Below, piece by piece: positions 15,900 through 24,739 of a stretch of 38,999 nucleotides of DNA (position 1 is its first letter; each line of letters opens with the position of its first letter). The stretch is from Lachnospiraceae bacterium UBA938. GTDB lineage: Bacteria; Bacillota; Clostridia; Lachnospirales; Lachnospiraceae. The notes under the pieces are model-generated. The model did no database searches and was not told the origin of the DNA. It worked only from the letters and a program-made list of their open reading frames with translations. Where the stretch lies: assembly GCA_002293475.1 (NCBI GenBank), contig DBDG01000071.1, forward strand, positions 1 to 38,999, read 5' to 3'. The translations under genes were made by a program, and so were the position numbers.

Positions 15900-16649
15900 C
15901 TATTTTTTAGTTAATAGAAGCCAAATAAAACGAAAATTCGTATATAAATATCGCTTAAACAATCTATGGGGATCCTGCAGCAGGCGGAACAGCCATTCGA
16001 GATACCATTCCTGCATCCAGCGCGGCGCCCGTCTTACCGTTCCGGCATGAAAATCAAAAGCTGCTCCGACACCGATCATAACGCCTTTAAAAATCCCTTT
16101 ATGGGCATACATCCATTTTTCTTGTTTCGGTGCCCCTAAGCCGACCCAGATATAATCCGCTTCGGCAGCTTTGATCTGCTCCGTCGCCAGACGGTCCTCT
16201 TCCTCCGTCAGTTCACGGTAAGGCGGCGAATACATCCCCGCAATCCGGATCCCGGGATAACGGATTTTTAGCTTTTCCAACAGTAGCTGTAAGGTATGCT
16301 CGCTGCTGCCGTAGAAATAATGGCTGCGTCCGGCCGGAACCGACCGTTCGATCAGATTTTCCATCAAATCCGGCCCGGCAACTCTCTGGGCTTCGCGGAA
16401 GCCACGGCGACGGCTCAGAAAAGACAATGGCTTACCATCCGGTATCGCCATTGCCGCCTGATTCTGAATCTTACGATAGGCTTCATTGTCATAAGCCATG
16501 ACAGTAGTATGTACATTGGAAACGCAGATATAGTCGCCGCCATAATTCTCAAGGCCGTCGCTCAGCAAATACACGGCTTCTCCCATATTGGTTACCGCAA
16601 CCTCTGTTCCCAATATATTACAACTCTTGATCGGAACATTCTTTTCCAT
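15900..16649 (-). CDS. WecG/TagA/CpsF-type glycosyltransferase (GT26)
   Basis: A 249-residue membrane-associated transferase. VSNVHTTVMA (43-52), AIPDGKPLSFLSR (68-80, with the catalytic Asp71 region), FYGSS (112-116) and VGLGAPKQEKWM (169-180) are the conserved blocks in order. TagA adds N-acetylmannosamine to GlcNAc-diphospho-undecaprenol in wall teichoic acid linkage units, and WecG adds its uronate in enterobacterial common antigen; other members use glucose or galactose. It follows the ABC exporter by 21 bases with a GGGAGC ribosome site. If it is a true TagA type, its acceptor would come from a TagO/WecA enzyme outside the window rather than from the initiating transferase at 33764. Confidence 0.92.
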   Translation of the reverse strand: MEKNVPIKSCNILGTEVAVTNMGEAVYLLSDGLENYGGDYICVSNVHTTVMAYDNEAYRKIQNQAAMAIPDGKPLSFLSRRRGFREAQRVAGPDLMENLIERSVPAGRSHYFYGSSEHTLQLLLEKLKIRYPGIRIAGMYSPPYRELTEEEDRLATEQIKAAEADYIWVGLGAPKQEKWMYAHKGIFKGVMIGVGAAFDFHAGTVRRAPRWMQEWYLEWLFRLLQDPHRLFKRYLYTNFRFIWLLLTKK

Positions 16650-16670
16650 ACCGGCTCCCTGCTCTTCATA

Positions 16671-18428
16671 CTAATTATCATGTGTATTGTAAACCTGTGT
16701 TTTATCCTTCAGTAACAGCTTGCCGTTCTCCACTTCATATATCACATCCACATTCCTGATGGTTGATAACCGGTGGGCGATAATGATCATGGTTTTTGTA
16801 CCGTGCAAGCTTTCAATTGATTCCATGACCGCTGCTTCTGTTTCATGATCCAGCGCCGACGTGGCCTCATCAAGTATCAGCACATCGGGATCATGATAAA
16901 GGGCTCTTGCAATGCCGATTCTTTGCCGCTGCCCTCCGGAAAGGCGTACCCCGCGGTCGCCCACATAGGTATTCAGGCCTTCCGGCAGGTCTTCGATAAA
17001 GTCTGACAGCTGGGCTTTTTTAACAGCCGCGAGTACCGCTTCTTCTTCAATATCCTCATCGCGGACGCCAAAGGCCACGTTTTTACGGATCGTATCGTCC
17101 GATAGATAGATTACCTGCGGGATATAACCGATTTCTTTATGCCAAGTGCCCAGATTCTTATGGATATTTAAGCCGTCGGCTTCAACCTTGCCGTAAGCGG
17201 GTGACAAAAGCCCTAGGATAATATCAGCCATCGTGCTTTTACCCGATCCGGAACTGCCAATAAAAGCTACACTGGTGCCTTTTTTAATCTCAAATTCAGC
17301 ACCGTCGATGACCATTTCCTCCGCCTCCGGGTAATGATATTTTACATTACGTATCCGTATCTTATCCGTGAACTGCCATTGTTCGTCTTTGTCACTGACA
17401 ACTTCCGGTAGGCTTTCCACTTCTTTCAGATCCTGATAAATCAGTTCAATAGATGGAATCGAATACATCATATTATTGGTGTGTTCGTTGATCCGGCCAA
17501 CAGACGGCAGGAGCCGGAAAGCAGCTACCGCAAAGGCCGCCAGCTGGGGAATGAATTCAGTGACATCTTCTTTCTGTCCATAGAGCATTTTAATGATGAT
17601 AGCTATCAGCAGGCCTGTCATGCTGAACATTTCCACAAAGTATTTGGGAAGAACCCCCATCAGCCTTATCCCTTTTAAGCCTCTGGCATATTTCTTAAAA
17701 TAATCCCGATAAATGTCAATAAAATACTTTTCCCGGTTTAAAATCTTTATTTCTTTGATTCCCCCCAAGGACTGGTTCATCCACTGATATATCTTTGCCT
17801 TATACTGCTGACATTCCTTCCCCATGCTTTTCGAAAACTTCTTGGACATATTATAAAAAATAAAGACGCATAAAATTAGTAAGGCCACCGTGATGACGGT
17901 GATGGACTGGCTGACATTAAATAAATAGAGCCCCAAAGCAATACAGACTGTGAGTTCAACCAACAATTCCATCGCATGGATAATCGCTTTCGTAAACAAG
18001 TCGGTGTCTTCCTGCAGGCTTCTTTGCAGATGAGCGATATTTTTATTTAAATGAAAGGTGTAAGGTTTTTGCATATAGGATTCTAATAGCTTGGTCGATA
18101 ATTTCATCTGTGTCTTATAGGAAAACCGGTAGATGGTATTTTTCTCAAAAATAAGATATATGTTTTTAAAGACGTATATGCCGATAATACAACCGGCGAT
18201 TGCTGCTAAAAAGTGCTCGGTCGATTGGAAACGAAACTGCTGATAAAAATAAGCAAGGAATTTATTCTCATATATCTGCGACGTATCCATCAGGATTTCA
18301 ATAAACGGCATAAAAAGCGTCACACTCATTAATTCTAAAAAACTCCCAATGACTATTAGCAACACTAAAAATCCTAATGTTATCTTTTCTTTTCTTGAAA
18401 AAATCTCGTTCAGCTGTTTCAGCATCAT
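16671..18428 (-). CDS. ABC exporter half-transporter, lipid-linked oligosaccharide type
   Basis: A fused six-helix permease (about 18-315) and ATPase (355-585). Walker A GSSGSGKST is at 391-399, the LSGGQ signature at 496-500, Walker B VLILDE at 516-521 and the His switch IIAHRLSTI near 553, so the ATPase is complete. Proteins of this build (PglK, WlaB, MsbA) work as homodimers and flip lipid-linked glycans or lipids across the membrane. Its place between GT4 and GT26 genes points to a glycan lipid substrate. The locus also has a Wzx flippase, so two export routes appear to coexist. It starts at tandem ATG codons behind GAGGAT, 15 bases after the DUF1972-type GT4. Confidence 0.88.
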   Translation of the reverse strand: MMLKQLNEIFSRKEKITLGFLVLLIVIGSFLELMSVTLFMPFIEILMDTSQIYENKFLAYFYQQFRFQSTEHFLAAIAGCIIGIYVFKNIYLIFEKNTIYRFSYKTQMKLSTKLLESYMQKPYTFHLNKNIAHLQRSLQEDTDLFTKAIIHAMELLVELTVCIALGLYLFNVSQSITVITVALLILCVFIFYNMSKKFSKSMGKECQQYKAKIYQWMNQSLGGIKEIKILNREKYFIDIYRDYFKKYARGLKGIRLMGVLPKYFVEMFSMTGLLIAIIIKMLYGQKEDVTEFIPQLAAFAVAAFRLLPSVGRINEHTNNMMYSIPSIELIYQDLKEVESLPEVVSDKDEQWQFTDKIRIRNVKYHYPEAEEMVIDGAEFEIKKGTSVAFIGSSGSGKSTMADIILGLLSPAYGKVEADGLNIHKNLGTWHKEIGYIPQVIYLSDDTIRKNVAFGVRDEDIEEEAVLAAVKKAQLSDFIEDLPEGLNTYVGDRGVRLSGGQRQRIGIARALYHDPDVLILDEATSALDHETEAAVMESIESLHGTKTMIIIAHRLSTIRNVDVIYEVENGKLLLKDKTQVYNTHDN

Positions 18429-18443
18429 TTATCCTCTCTCTAC

Positions 18444-19604
18444 TTATACCTGTTCCTTAAATCCATATAAGCTCAATGTCTGGTCGGTCATTTTTTCCCA
18501 GCTGTATTTTTCACATATAAAATCAGCTGCCGCTTCCTTATAGGCGTGGACAAGCTGCTCATCTTCCAGCAGCATGGCAAGTTTTTCCCTTAGATCGGTA
18601 ACATTGCTCTTGCGGAAAGTCAGTGCCCTGTCAGCGGTCACTTCGATATTTTCGGCAATATCGCTGACTAGACAGCAGTTCCCGTAGCTCATTGCCTCCA
18701 GTAAACTGATGGCCATCCCTTCCATGTCGCTGGGCAGGACAAAGCAATAAGCATTGGAGCACAGTTCCTCTAGCACCCTTCCTTGTACAAAGCCGGTCAT
18801 GATGACCCGCTCGTCACGTCCGGCCTGCTCCCGGACTTTTTCCATATACTCAAAGGCGTGGCTGCTGCCGCCGGCAATCACCAGCCTTTTATCCGTTTTC
18901 AGGCCGGCATAAGCCTCCAGCAGGTAATGTAGGCCTTTTTCCGGAACCAGACGGGCTAAGAACAGAATATAGCTTTCTTTTTCCAGTCCATATTTATCCT
19001 TGATCTCTAGTCCTTCGCGGTATTCCGGCCGGCTGATCCCGTTGGGAATATAGTGGCAGTCCCGGTTATAGGTTTCCTTGAAATAGGCTTGTACATTGCG
19101 GGACAGGACTATCACTTCATCGGCCCTGCGCGCCGCCATCTTTTCTCCGAACTTAAGTACCCGGGAAGCGAAATTACCCCATTTAGCCCGCTGCCAGTCG
19201 AGGCCATGTATCGTGGCAATGATCCGGATGCCAAACAGCCGCGGGATGAATAAGGTGGCGCATGGCCCTTCCGCATGGTAATGAATCACATCATAACGAC
19301 CGAACAGGGCGCGAAGCGACGCTAGGGTGGAATACACAATCGCATTTAATTTGCCGTTTTTGAAGGTCGGAACCACGATAAGCCGGATGCCTTTATAGTA
19401 CCGGCCTTTACCTTGATACTGGTCATATTCTTTTCCTGACACATGATAACCGGAGCGGTTGTAGGCCTCTACTTCATAGCCCATAGCCACCAGCCGTTCC
19501 GACAATTGGCCAACCACCACTTCTACGCCGCCTTCTCTTGACGGGAGCCGTTTCTGCCCGATCATCGCAATCCGGTATACTTTCTTGGTTTTATTTTTCC
19601 TCAT
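18444..19604 (-). CDS. DUF1972-type GT4 glycosyltransferase (rhamnosyltransferase-like)
   Basis: The N-terminus IAMIGQKRLPSREGGVEVVV (12-31) is the DUF1972 signature found in Cps2T/WchF-type enzymes, which add rhamnose to the first lipid-linked glucose of pneumococcal capsules. The donor domain follows, with YILFLARLVPEKGLHYLLEAY and SDMEGMAISLLEAMSYG carrying the two glutamates. At 386 residues it is full length. It overlaps the preceding polymerase gene by 14 bases, with AAGGAA as ribosome site, so it is coupled to it. No dTDP-rhamnose genes are in the window; either they lie elsewhere or the donor differs. It is a good candidate for the second sugar of a repeat unit. Confidence 0.88.
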   Translation of the reverse strand: MRKNKTKKVYRIAMIGQKRLPSREGGVEVVVGQLSERLVAMGYEVEAYNRSGYHVSGKEYDQYQGKGRYYKGIRLIVVPTFKNGKLNAIVYSTLASLRALFGRYDVIHYHAEGPCATLFIPRLFGIRIIATIHGLDWQRAKWGNFASRVLKFGEKMAARRADEVIVLSRNVQAYFKETYNRDCHYIPNGISRPEYREGLEIKDKYGLEKESYILFLARLVPEKGLHYLLEAYAGLKTDKRLVIAGGSSHAFEYMEKVREQAGRDERVIMTGFVQGRVLEELCSNAYCFVLPSDMEGMAISLLEAMSYGNCCLVSDIAENIEVTADRALTFRKSNVTDLREKLAMLLEDEQLVHAYKEAAADFICEKYSWEKMTDQTLSLYGFKEQV

Positions 19605-21123
19605 GTATGCTTCCTTTTGTTTTGATCATTGTAGCTGCCGTAACTGTGATCAGACAAAGCGAGAATATCAGTATGCCTGTTCCGAGAAAACTGCGAAACC
19701 GTTCAATGATAACAATATGGCCGCTCAGGTACTCCATCAGCACCGTCGGGTCTCTATCCTCATTTCGTAGTATTTTGTAGTCCTGATACCGGCTTTCTTC
19801 CGCTTCATCAATATAATGGAATTCGTCGGGGACACTGTCACATAATACCCGTGGAACAATATATCCTTCCGGGAAACGCCCTGCCCAGAACACCAAACCG
19901 CCGGCCAGTAGGCCGGCCAGCAGGCTGATGAGAAGTAGCCGTTTGCGGTAAGTCTGCCAGGTGTATTCAACCCGTCTGAGCAAATCGGGCCAGATAACCT
20001 TCCATGTCTTTATTGCTCGACTGCCTTTACTGTTTCTGAAAAGCATTTCCCCAATGAAAAGGAAAGACAGATTCTTAAAAGAAGTGTTAAATAAAAAGGG
20101 TTCCGTCAGACCGGCAATCAGGATACATAGGACAATGACGATCTCTATGTTTCGCTGTTCCTTGCCATATCTGTACAGCAACACCGCATATAAACCGAAT
20201 AAAACAGCAGCAAGGACGATGCCGTAGGCTATCAAGGCAAATACATAGGCATTATCCATCGTATACAGTGCCGTAACTATTGTTTCCAGTTTCGTACCGA
20301 ACAGGCTGATGTTTTCTGCTACCAGAAAATGCCGTACTAGATTCAGCCGGTTATTCAGCACCTTATCCAGCAGCCGGAAGAGCTGATTGTCTTCCGCCAG
20401 CCACACCGGCACGGTTAAGGAAATAACGGTGCAGACCGGCAGTACTCCGCCGACCAATATCCGCTCTATCACGGAAAGCCGGGTTCTTCGGGTTACATAG
20501 AAGGTGCCGACAAGCAACAGTAACACAATGACAAACCCAGTATAACTGATTGAATAGCAAAAGACAAGGCAGTTGCCGCCAAACAGCCCTAATAAGGCTT
20601 TCCATGATATCTTTTTACCAAGCTGATAGATGATCAGAACCGCCAAGATAAAATAAGAAATATGCAGCACATTGGGATGAGAATAACCCAGTCCCCATCG
20701 GAACATATGTCCCATTCCTAACTTATCGTGCACGACAAACGGTGAATGATCCAAACGGAGCAGGAAATAAAGCAGCAGACCGCCGAAGGCAGCGCTCCAG
20801 ACCGCTAAGCCTACTTTAAACACTCTCTTTATCGGAACATCTTTCATGCCGACTATCAGCAGGCCGTAAAGCAACATTCCTTTGTCGCCGGAGACAAGAT
20901 AAGATAATCCTGTCAAGCTTAGGATGGCGGCAATGATGATCAGTTCTTTGACCTGGTAACGGGAAATACACAGCTTGACCGCCATGCATGACAGCCCGGC
21001 GATCAGGAACACTCTAAACACGGCCTGTCCGTCATATAAACCGATACCCTTGGCAAACAGCAGCAAACCAAAATAAAGATAATATAGAATCTCTGTAATT
21101 GTCAGTTCCTTGGTTTGCCTCAT
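19591..21123 (-). CDS. Wzy-like polysaccharide polymerase with TM-loop-TM tail
   Basis: A polytopic O-antigen ligase/polymerase-type protein. The loop motif WGLGYSHPNVLHISYF, about residues 147-162, matches FGMGHSNAVHTMF in the fusion protein at 35216-37246, and the stretch before it aligns as well (FRVFLIAGL.. / FRLTFVLFA..), so the two are paralogues. It would join repeat units outside the membrane. After the last polymerase helix, the final 140 or so residues hold a basic stretch, a helix (LLLISLLAGLLAGGLVFWAG), a polar loop of about 75 residues and a final helix, a Wzz-like layout of small size. A GTG at 21144 is possible, but AGGAGA stands nine bases before the ATG at 21123. Its end overlaps the next GT4 by 14 bases. 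Confidence 0.75.
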   Translation of the reverse strand: MRQTKELTITEILYYLYFGLLLFAKGIGLYDGQAVFRVFLIAGLSCMAVKLCISRYQVKELIIIAAILSLTGLSYLVSGDKGMLLYGLLIVGMKDVPIKRVFKVGLAVWSAAFGGLLLYFLLRLDHSPFVVHDKLGMGHMFRWGLGYSHPNVLHISYFILAVLIIYQLGKKISWKALLGLFGGNCLVFCYSISYTGFVIVLLLLVGTFYVTRRTRLSVIERILVGGVLPVCTVISLTVPVWLAEDNQLFRLLDKVLNNRLNLVRHFLVAENISLFGTKLETIVTALYTMDNAYVFALIAYGIVLAAVLFGLYAVLLYRYGKEQRNIEIVIVLCILIAGLTEPFLFNTSFKNLSFLFIGEMLFRNSKGSRAIKTWKVIWPDLLRRVEYTWQTYRKRLLLISLLAGLLAGGLVFWAGRFPEGYIVPRVLCDSVPDEFHYIDEAEESRYQDYKILRNEDRDPTVLMEYLSGHIVIIERFRSFLGTGILIFSLCLITVTAATMIKTKGSIHEEK

Positions 21124-21155
21124 CAACCGCGCTCTCCTAATCACTATTATTAATC

Positions 21156-23546
21156 TTAAATATAATCCTTAACCCCTATTTTAGCAATATATTTTAATGT
21201 AATACCATCATCTTGTTCCTTTATCACTTTAAATACTGTCCCGTCGGCGACTTGACCCACATCCGCAAAGAGGTCTTGATAATGTTGCTTAAACGCGTCA
21301 TCAGCATGTTGAATATAGACATATTGATAATCCTGACTCAAACGGTTTTTCAATTCCGTAGCCGATACAAATCTAGCTCCCGCCTCAGCCGAATGGATAT
21401 CCGTTGACAGATAATCTGAATGTAGCGGGAGAACCGTATTTAAGAAAACAAGACTGGAATATCCGTTTGAGCCGTTGCAGATATAGTATACTCTCTCTGA
21501 ACTGTCAGCAAAGCCCCTAAATGTTTCCGCTATTTCGTCATAACCATACAGGGCGTCCAGATTGTCCAGACGATCAGATGGCCGGTTATAGAAACCAGAT
21601 AGCGGTGTCATGATCAGTAAGGCGATCAGCGCGATTCCGATTTTGTTTCGGCTATTGGCCGCGGCTGTTTCCGTAAGATAAATAAAAAGCAATGACAGAA
21701 AAACAATCAGTGCCGCCTGTAGATATGTCCCGTGATACCGAATGAACGATGTAAAGTAATCCGCTCGTTGAAATATAAATACATAGGTAAGCATTATAAA
21801 GATAAAATAAACGATACTCCCTACCGTCATTCCCAAAATAACCCGGTATAAGCGGCCGGAGCGCCTACCCGCCCAGCCTTTGTTCTTAATGATGAAAGCC
21901 AGAAGCAGCAAGGTAAGTAAAAATTCGCCTGTCGAAAACAGTAGCGGCCCGACCTGATAGGTGGAAACGCTGAACACTTCGGCAAGATAGTTCTTCATAA
22001 TCATATATTGGTGATCTGTACCCTGCCCCATAAAGACCCCCGCGATAGGATAGCCCAAGCCGGTTTCAACTAGGTCGGATCCAGTATTATCCGTAGTTCT
22101 TAAATATAGCCTCCAGGAAGCAAATGTCAGGATAAAAGCAAGGGACAGCAGGAGCATTTTACCTAAACCGCCAAGGATGTTTTTTCTTTCCTGAAGGATA
22201 AAATCACCTAAGATAATCAAAAGACTGACGCCGGCCAGAACGACACCGGCATCTTTGGTAAGAATCAGGGCAAAACCGGCCAAGGATATACGGATAATAT
22301 TAAATATGTGCATTTCTTCGGTAAAATAGCAGATTAAAAGATAGGCCATTAAAATACCCAGCATGCTGTCCGCATATATGGTATGGTAAGTCGATTCAAA
22401 AAATACTAACGGCATCATCAGCACGAAAAGGCTTCCGGCAACTACGGAATACAAATTGCGGAAAGTGGTGTTCTTCAGCAGAGTACACAACAGGCTGACT
22501 ATCAGCAGCTGATAGGCGACATAAAGAAAACTGTCCGAAAAAACCATATTGGCATACATCATCAGATATTGAAATACGGCCAGAAAAGGCGGGTAAGACG
22601 GCATCAAAACGTTGGTTCCGACATAATTGGCCAAGGAATCGGAATAAAACATATCTTTAGCCGCAAGACCCCAATGGGAAAACTCGTCCCACTCCGCCCG
22701 GAAGAAGCCTTGGTTGCGAACAGCTATTACGACAAACAGCGCCAGCCAGATCAAAACCGCCGGGGAAGCCAAGTCCGCCAGGCGGATATTCTTCTTTATA
22801 ATATAGGTGAAATCACCGGCAAGCAAGAGAAAGGAAACTGCCGCCAGCACCCGGATGCCGGTTTCCAACTGGCCTAGGATTCCGAACAGATATAGTAAAA
22901 AAACGATCGCGATGATCGACATACCGATAATATCCGCAAAGCTCTTTTGAAATATCAGCATAAAGGATAATGACACGGCCAATATCACCGTCAGAATCAG
23001 ATACACCCAAAACAATCTGCTGGTCTTTACATATTGAATCTCTATCCCGGCCGCCTGATACAGATCCTGTTCATCAATAAAGCCGCCATAATGATCGCTA
23101 TCGGCCTTAATCAGCAAAAGCGGCGCTTCGGGAGCATCACCGGTCAGAATGATTTCATAACGTTCCCCTAAATTGAGCGGAACAGAACGTGCAAACTCAA
23201 AATATAGGACATCTGATCCGTTATCATATAACGACAGTTCAACCGGCCCGGCCAAGACGGTTCCGTCCTGGGCTAGATACAGAGTCACCGAACCGGTTAG
23301 CTGTGCCCCGTTTTGCGTGGGAACCGCAATCCCGACCAGCTTTTTTTTATCGGCCTGCCATGATTGACTTAGCCGACTGTCACCGTTCAGGGGCAATTCA
23401 ATCAGTGAATTACCACGGGTCGCGACTGATTCATAAGAAACCGTCTCCCTCATAAGAAAACATGCCAAGGAAATCAACAAAAAGCCCGCTATAAAAACTA
23501 TATTCGATCTGCCTTTAAGAAAGGAGATTATGTTAGCTGATTTCAT
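21156..23546 (-). CDS. Large GT-C glycosyltransferase-like membrane protein with N-terminal beta domain
   Basis: A 796-residue protein. One helix (15-31) leads to an outside domain of about 140 residues (36-175) that reads as beta strands. Then come roughly a dozen membrane helices and a soluble C-terminal domain (about 660-796). FRAEWDEFSHWG, with W286-D287-E288, lies in the first loop of the membrane core, where GT-C enzymes keep their catalytic acid. YPPFLAVFQYLMM and LTKDAG are further family-like blocks. It would take a sugar from a polyprenyl phosphate and add it to an extracytoplasmic acceptor. It overlaps DUF2304 by 14 bases and forms a coupled trio with the GtrB-like GT2. The beta domain may bind glycan; that is inference. 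Confidence 0.75.
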   Translation of the reverse strand: MKSANIISFLKGRSNIVFIAGFLLISLACFLMRETVSYESVATRGNSLIELPLNGDSRLSQSWQADKKKLVGIAVPTQNGAQLTGSVTLYLAQDGTVLAGPVELSLYDNGSDVLYFEFARSVPLNLGERYEIILTGDAPEAPLLLIKADSDHYGGFIDEQDLYQAAGIEIQYVKTSRLFWVYLILTVILAVSLSFMLIFQKSFADIIGMSIIAIVFLLYLFGILGQLETGIRVLAAVSFLLLAGDFTYIIKKNIRLADLASPAVLIWLALFVVIAVRNQGFFRAEWDEFSHWGLAAKDMFYSDSLANYVGTNVLMPSYPPFLAVFQYLMMYANMVFSDSFLYVAYQLLIVSLLCTLLKNTTFRNLYSVVAGSLFVLMMPLVFFESTYHTIYADSMLGILMAYLLICYFTEEMHIFNIIRISLAGFALILTKDAGVVLAGVSLLIILGDFILQERKNILGGLGKMLLLSLAFILTFASWRLYLRTTDNTGSDLVETGLGYPIAGVFMGQGTDHQYMIMKNYLAEVFSVSTYQVGPLLFSTGEFLLTLLLLAFIIKNKGWAGRRSGRLYRVILGMTVGSIVYFIFIMLTYVFIFQRADYFTSFIRYHGTYLQAALIVFLSLLFIYLTETAAANSRNKIGIALIALLIMTPLSGFYNRPSDRLDNLDALYGYDEIAETFRGFADSSERVYYICNGSNGYSSLVFLNTVLPLHSDYLSTDIHSAEAGARFVSATELKNRLSQDYQYVYIQHADDAFKQHYQDLFADVGQVADGTVFKVIKEQDDGITLKYIAKIGVKDYI

Positions 23547-23922
23547 GCTTATACCCCATGTCCCCTTGCTTCTTTCTTTCTATTTTGTCCTCAAGCACTT
23601 TGCTCCTTAAAGCCAGTTCCGCCGATAGATTCTCTACTTTATCTTCGAGACGGGATACTAGGATGGATAAAGTAAAAACTTTCTCTATTAGCAAAAAGAT
23701 CAGCATTAAAAAGAGAAAGTTGGCTGGTGACTGGATCCCCATGACGCCCGCCATATAAAAAGAAACCTCGGGTATGATGCCCTGTATGACTAAAAGAACC
23801 GAAAGGAACATCCAAAACACCATGTCATTTACTTTGATTTTACTTTTTTTTATCTTGCGGATAATCCAGATACTGGTTATTACCGCAAAAAAAAGCAAAA
23901 ATAATCGTAATGTAAGATTCAT
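23533..23922 (-). CDS. DUF2304 small membrane protein
   Basis: A 129-residue protein with three hydrophobic segments (about 5-20, 30-50, 58-80), then a charged, heptad-like coiled coil (85-120) facing the cytoplasm. This matches DUF2304, a family of unknown function often encoded next to GtrB/DPM1-like GT2 enzymes. Here it overlaps that GT2 by 4 bases (ATGA) and the GT-C gene by 14. In comparable three-gene systems the middle part is the GtrA flippase, which has four helices and no coiled coil. This protein may substitute for it or scaffold the synthase. That role is inference. Confidence 0.8.
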   Translation of the reverse strand: MNLTLRLFLLFFAVITSIWIIRKIKKSKIKVNDMVFWMFLSVLLVIQGIIPEVSFYMAGVMGIQSPANFLFLMLIFLLIEKVFTLSILVSRLEDKVENLSAELALRSKVLEDKIERKKQGDMGYKHEIS

Positions 23923-24632
23923 TCTTCATTCTCACTTTCCGAATAACTTCTGAACCATTGAAATATAAGGATAGAAAATAACATATGTAACATATATATG
24001 ATGGAACCGCCGACCGTCAGATAGCTGCTTCCGGCTTTCCTATCCTGCATTTTAACTTGAACCTCCTCAATCCTGACCCCTTTGTTGATTAAAAACGCCA
24101 AAGTGTCCGGTTCGACTGTATACTGTGTGTTATAACTAAAATACTTGATCATCTTCTTGTTAAATAAACGCATTCCCGAAGTCGCATCGCCGATATACTT
24201 GCCTTTTGTCGTCAGATAGATGGCTAAGGTAATGAACTGACTGCCGATCATGCGAACCGTAAAAGGTTTCCTTTCCGTCTTATATCGGGAACCAATGACA
24301 ATGTCGGAGCCGGTCGCGGTCATGGCCTTCTGCATGTCTTCCACATATTCCGGCAGATGCTGCCCGTCGCCGTCAAACTGAACGGCAAATTCATAGCCGT
24401 GGTAATTGGCATATTTCATCCCGCATCTTACCGCCCCTGATAGGCCAAGGTTTACCGGAATATCCAAAAACCGGTACTTGTTTATACTGCAGATTTTCTT
24501 GGTATTATCCGTGGAGCCGTCATTAATAACTATATAATCGTATTGCGGATAATTGGCTATTAAATTATCTACTGTCTGCGCGATATTATGTGCCTCATTA
24601 TAAGCAGGGATAATCAGCAGTATCTTATTCAT
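23919..24632 (-). CDS. GtrB/DPM1-like polyprenyl-phosphate sugar synthase (GT2)
   Basis: A 237-residue GT2 enzyme expected to load a sugar from a nucleotide donor onto undecaprenyl phosphate. IIPAYNEAHNI (7-17), NDGSTD (37-42), the NLGLSGAVRCGMKYA block (61-75) and FDGDGQH (86-92) are the DPM1/GtrB blocks. VIGSRY follows, and so does the acceptor-side QDRKAGSSYLT-like stretch near 195. One hydrophobic segment near the C-terminus (206-224) probably anchors it; true GtrB has two. It heads the trio with DUF2304 and the GT-C protein, behind a 107-base spacer with a promoter candidate. Confidence 0.9.
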   Translation of the reverse strand: MNKILLIIPAYNEAHNIAQTVDNLIANYPQYDYIVINDGSTDNTKKICSINKYRFLDIPVNLGLSGAVRCGMKYANYHGYEFAVQFDGDGQHLPEYVEDMQKAMTATGSDIVIGSRYKTERKPFTVRMIGSQFITLAIYLTTKGKYIGDATSGMRLFNKKMIKYFSYNTQYTVEPDTLAFLINKGVRIEEVQVKMQDRKAGSSYLTVGGSIIYMLHMLFSILIFQWFRSYSESENEE

Positions 24633-24701
24633 GTTAACATTTCCTTATTGATTTTCTGGTTCTCATAGTATCTGCTTCTCTATAGCACAAAATACAGTTT
24701 A

Positions 24702-24730
24702 ATACTAGCACCTTTGCATTAGCTTGTCTA
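24702..24730 (-). promoter_or_regulatory. Candidate promoter for the GtrB/DUF2304/GT-C trio
   Basis: On the minus strand: TAGACA (24730-24725), 17 bases, then TAGTAT (24707-24702), five and four of six consensus matches. It lies in the 107-base gap after the fucosyltransferase-like gene and would leave a leader of about 65 bases. Confidence 0.45.
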
Positions 24731-24739
24731 CTTTGAGAA

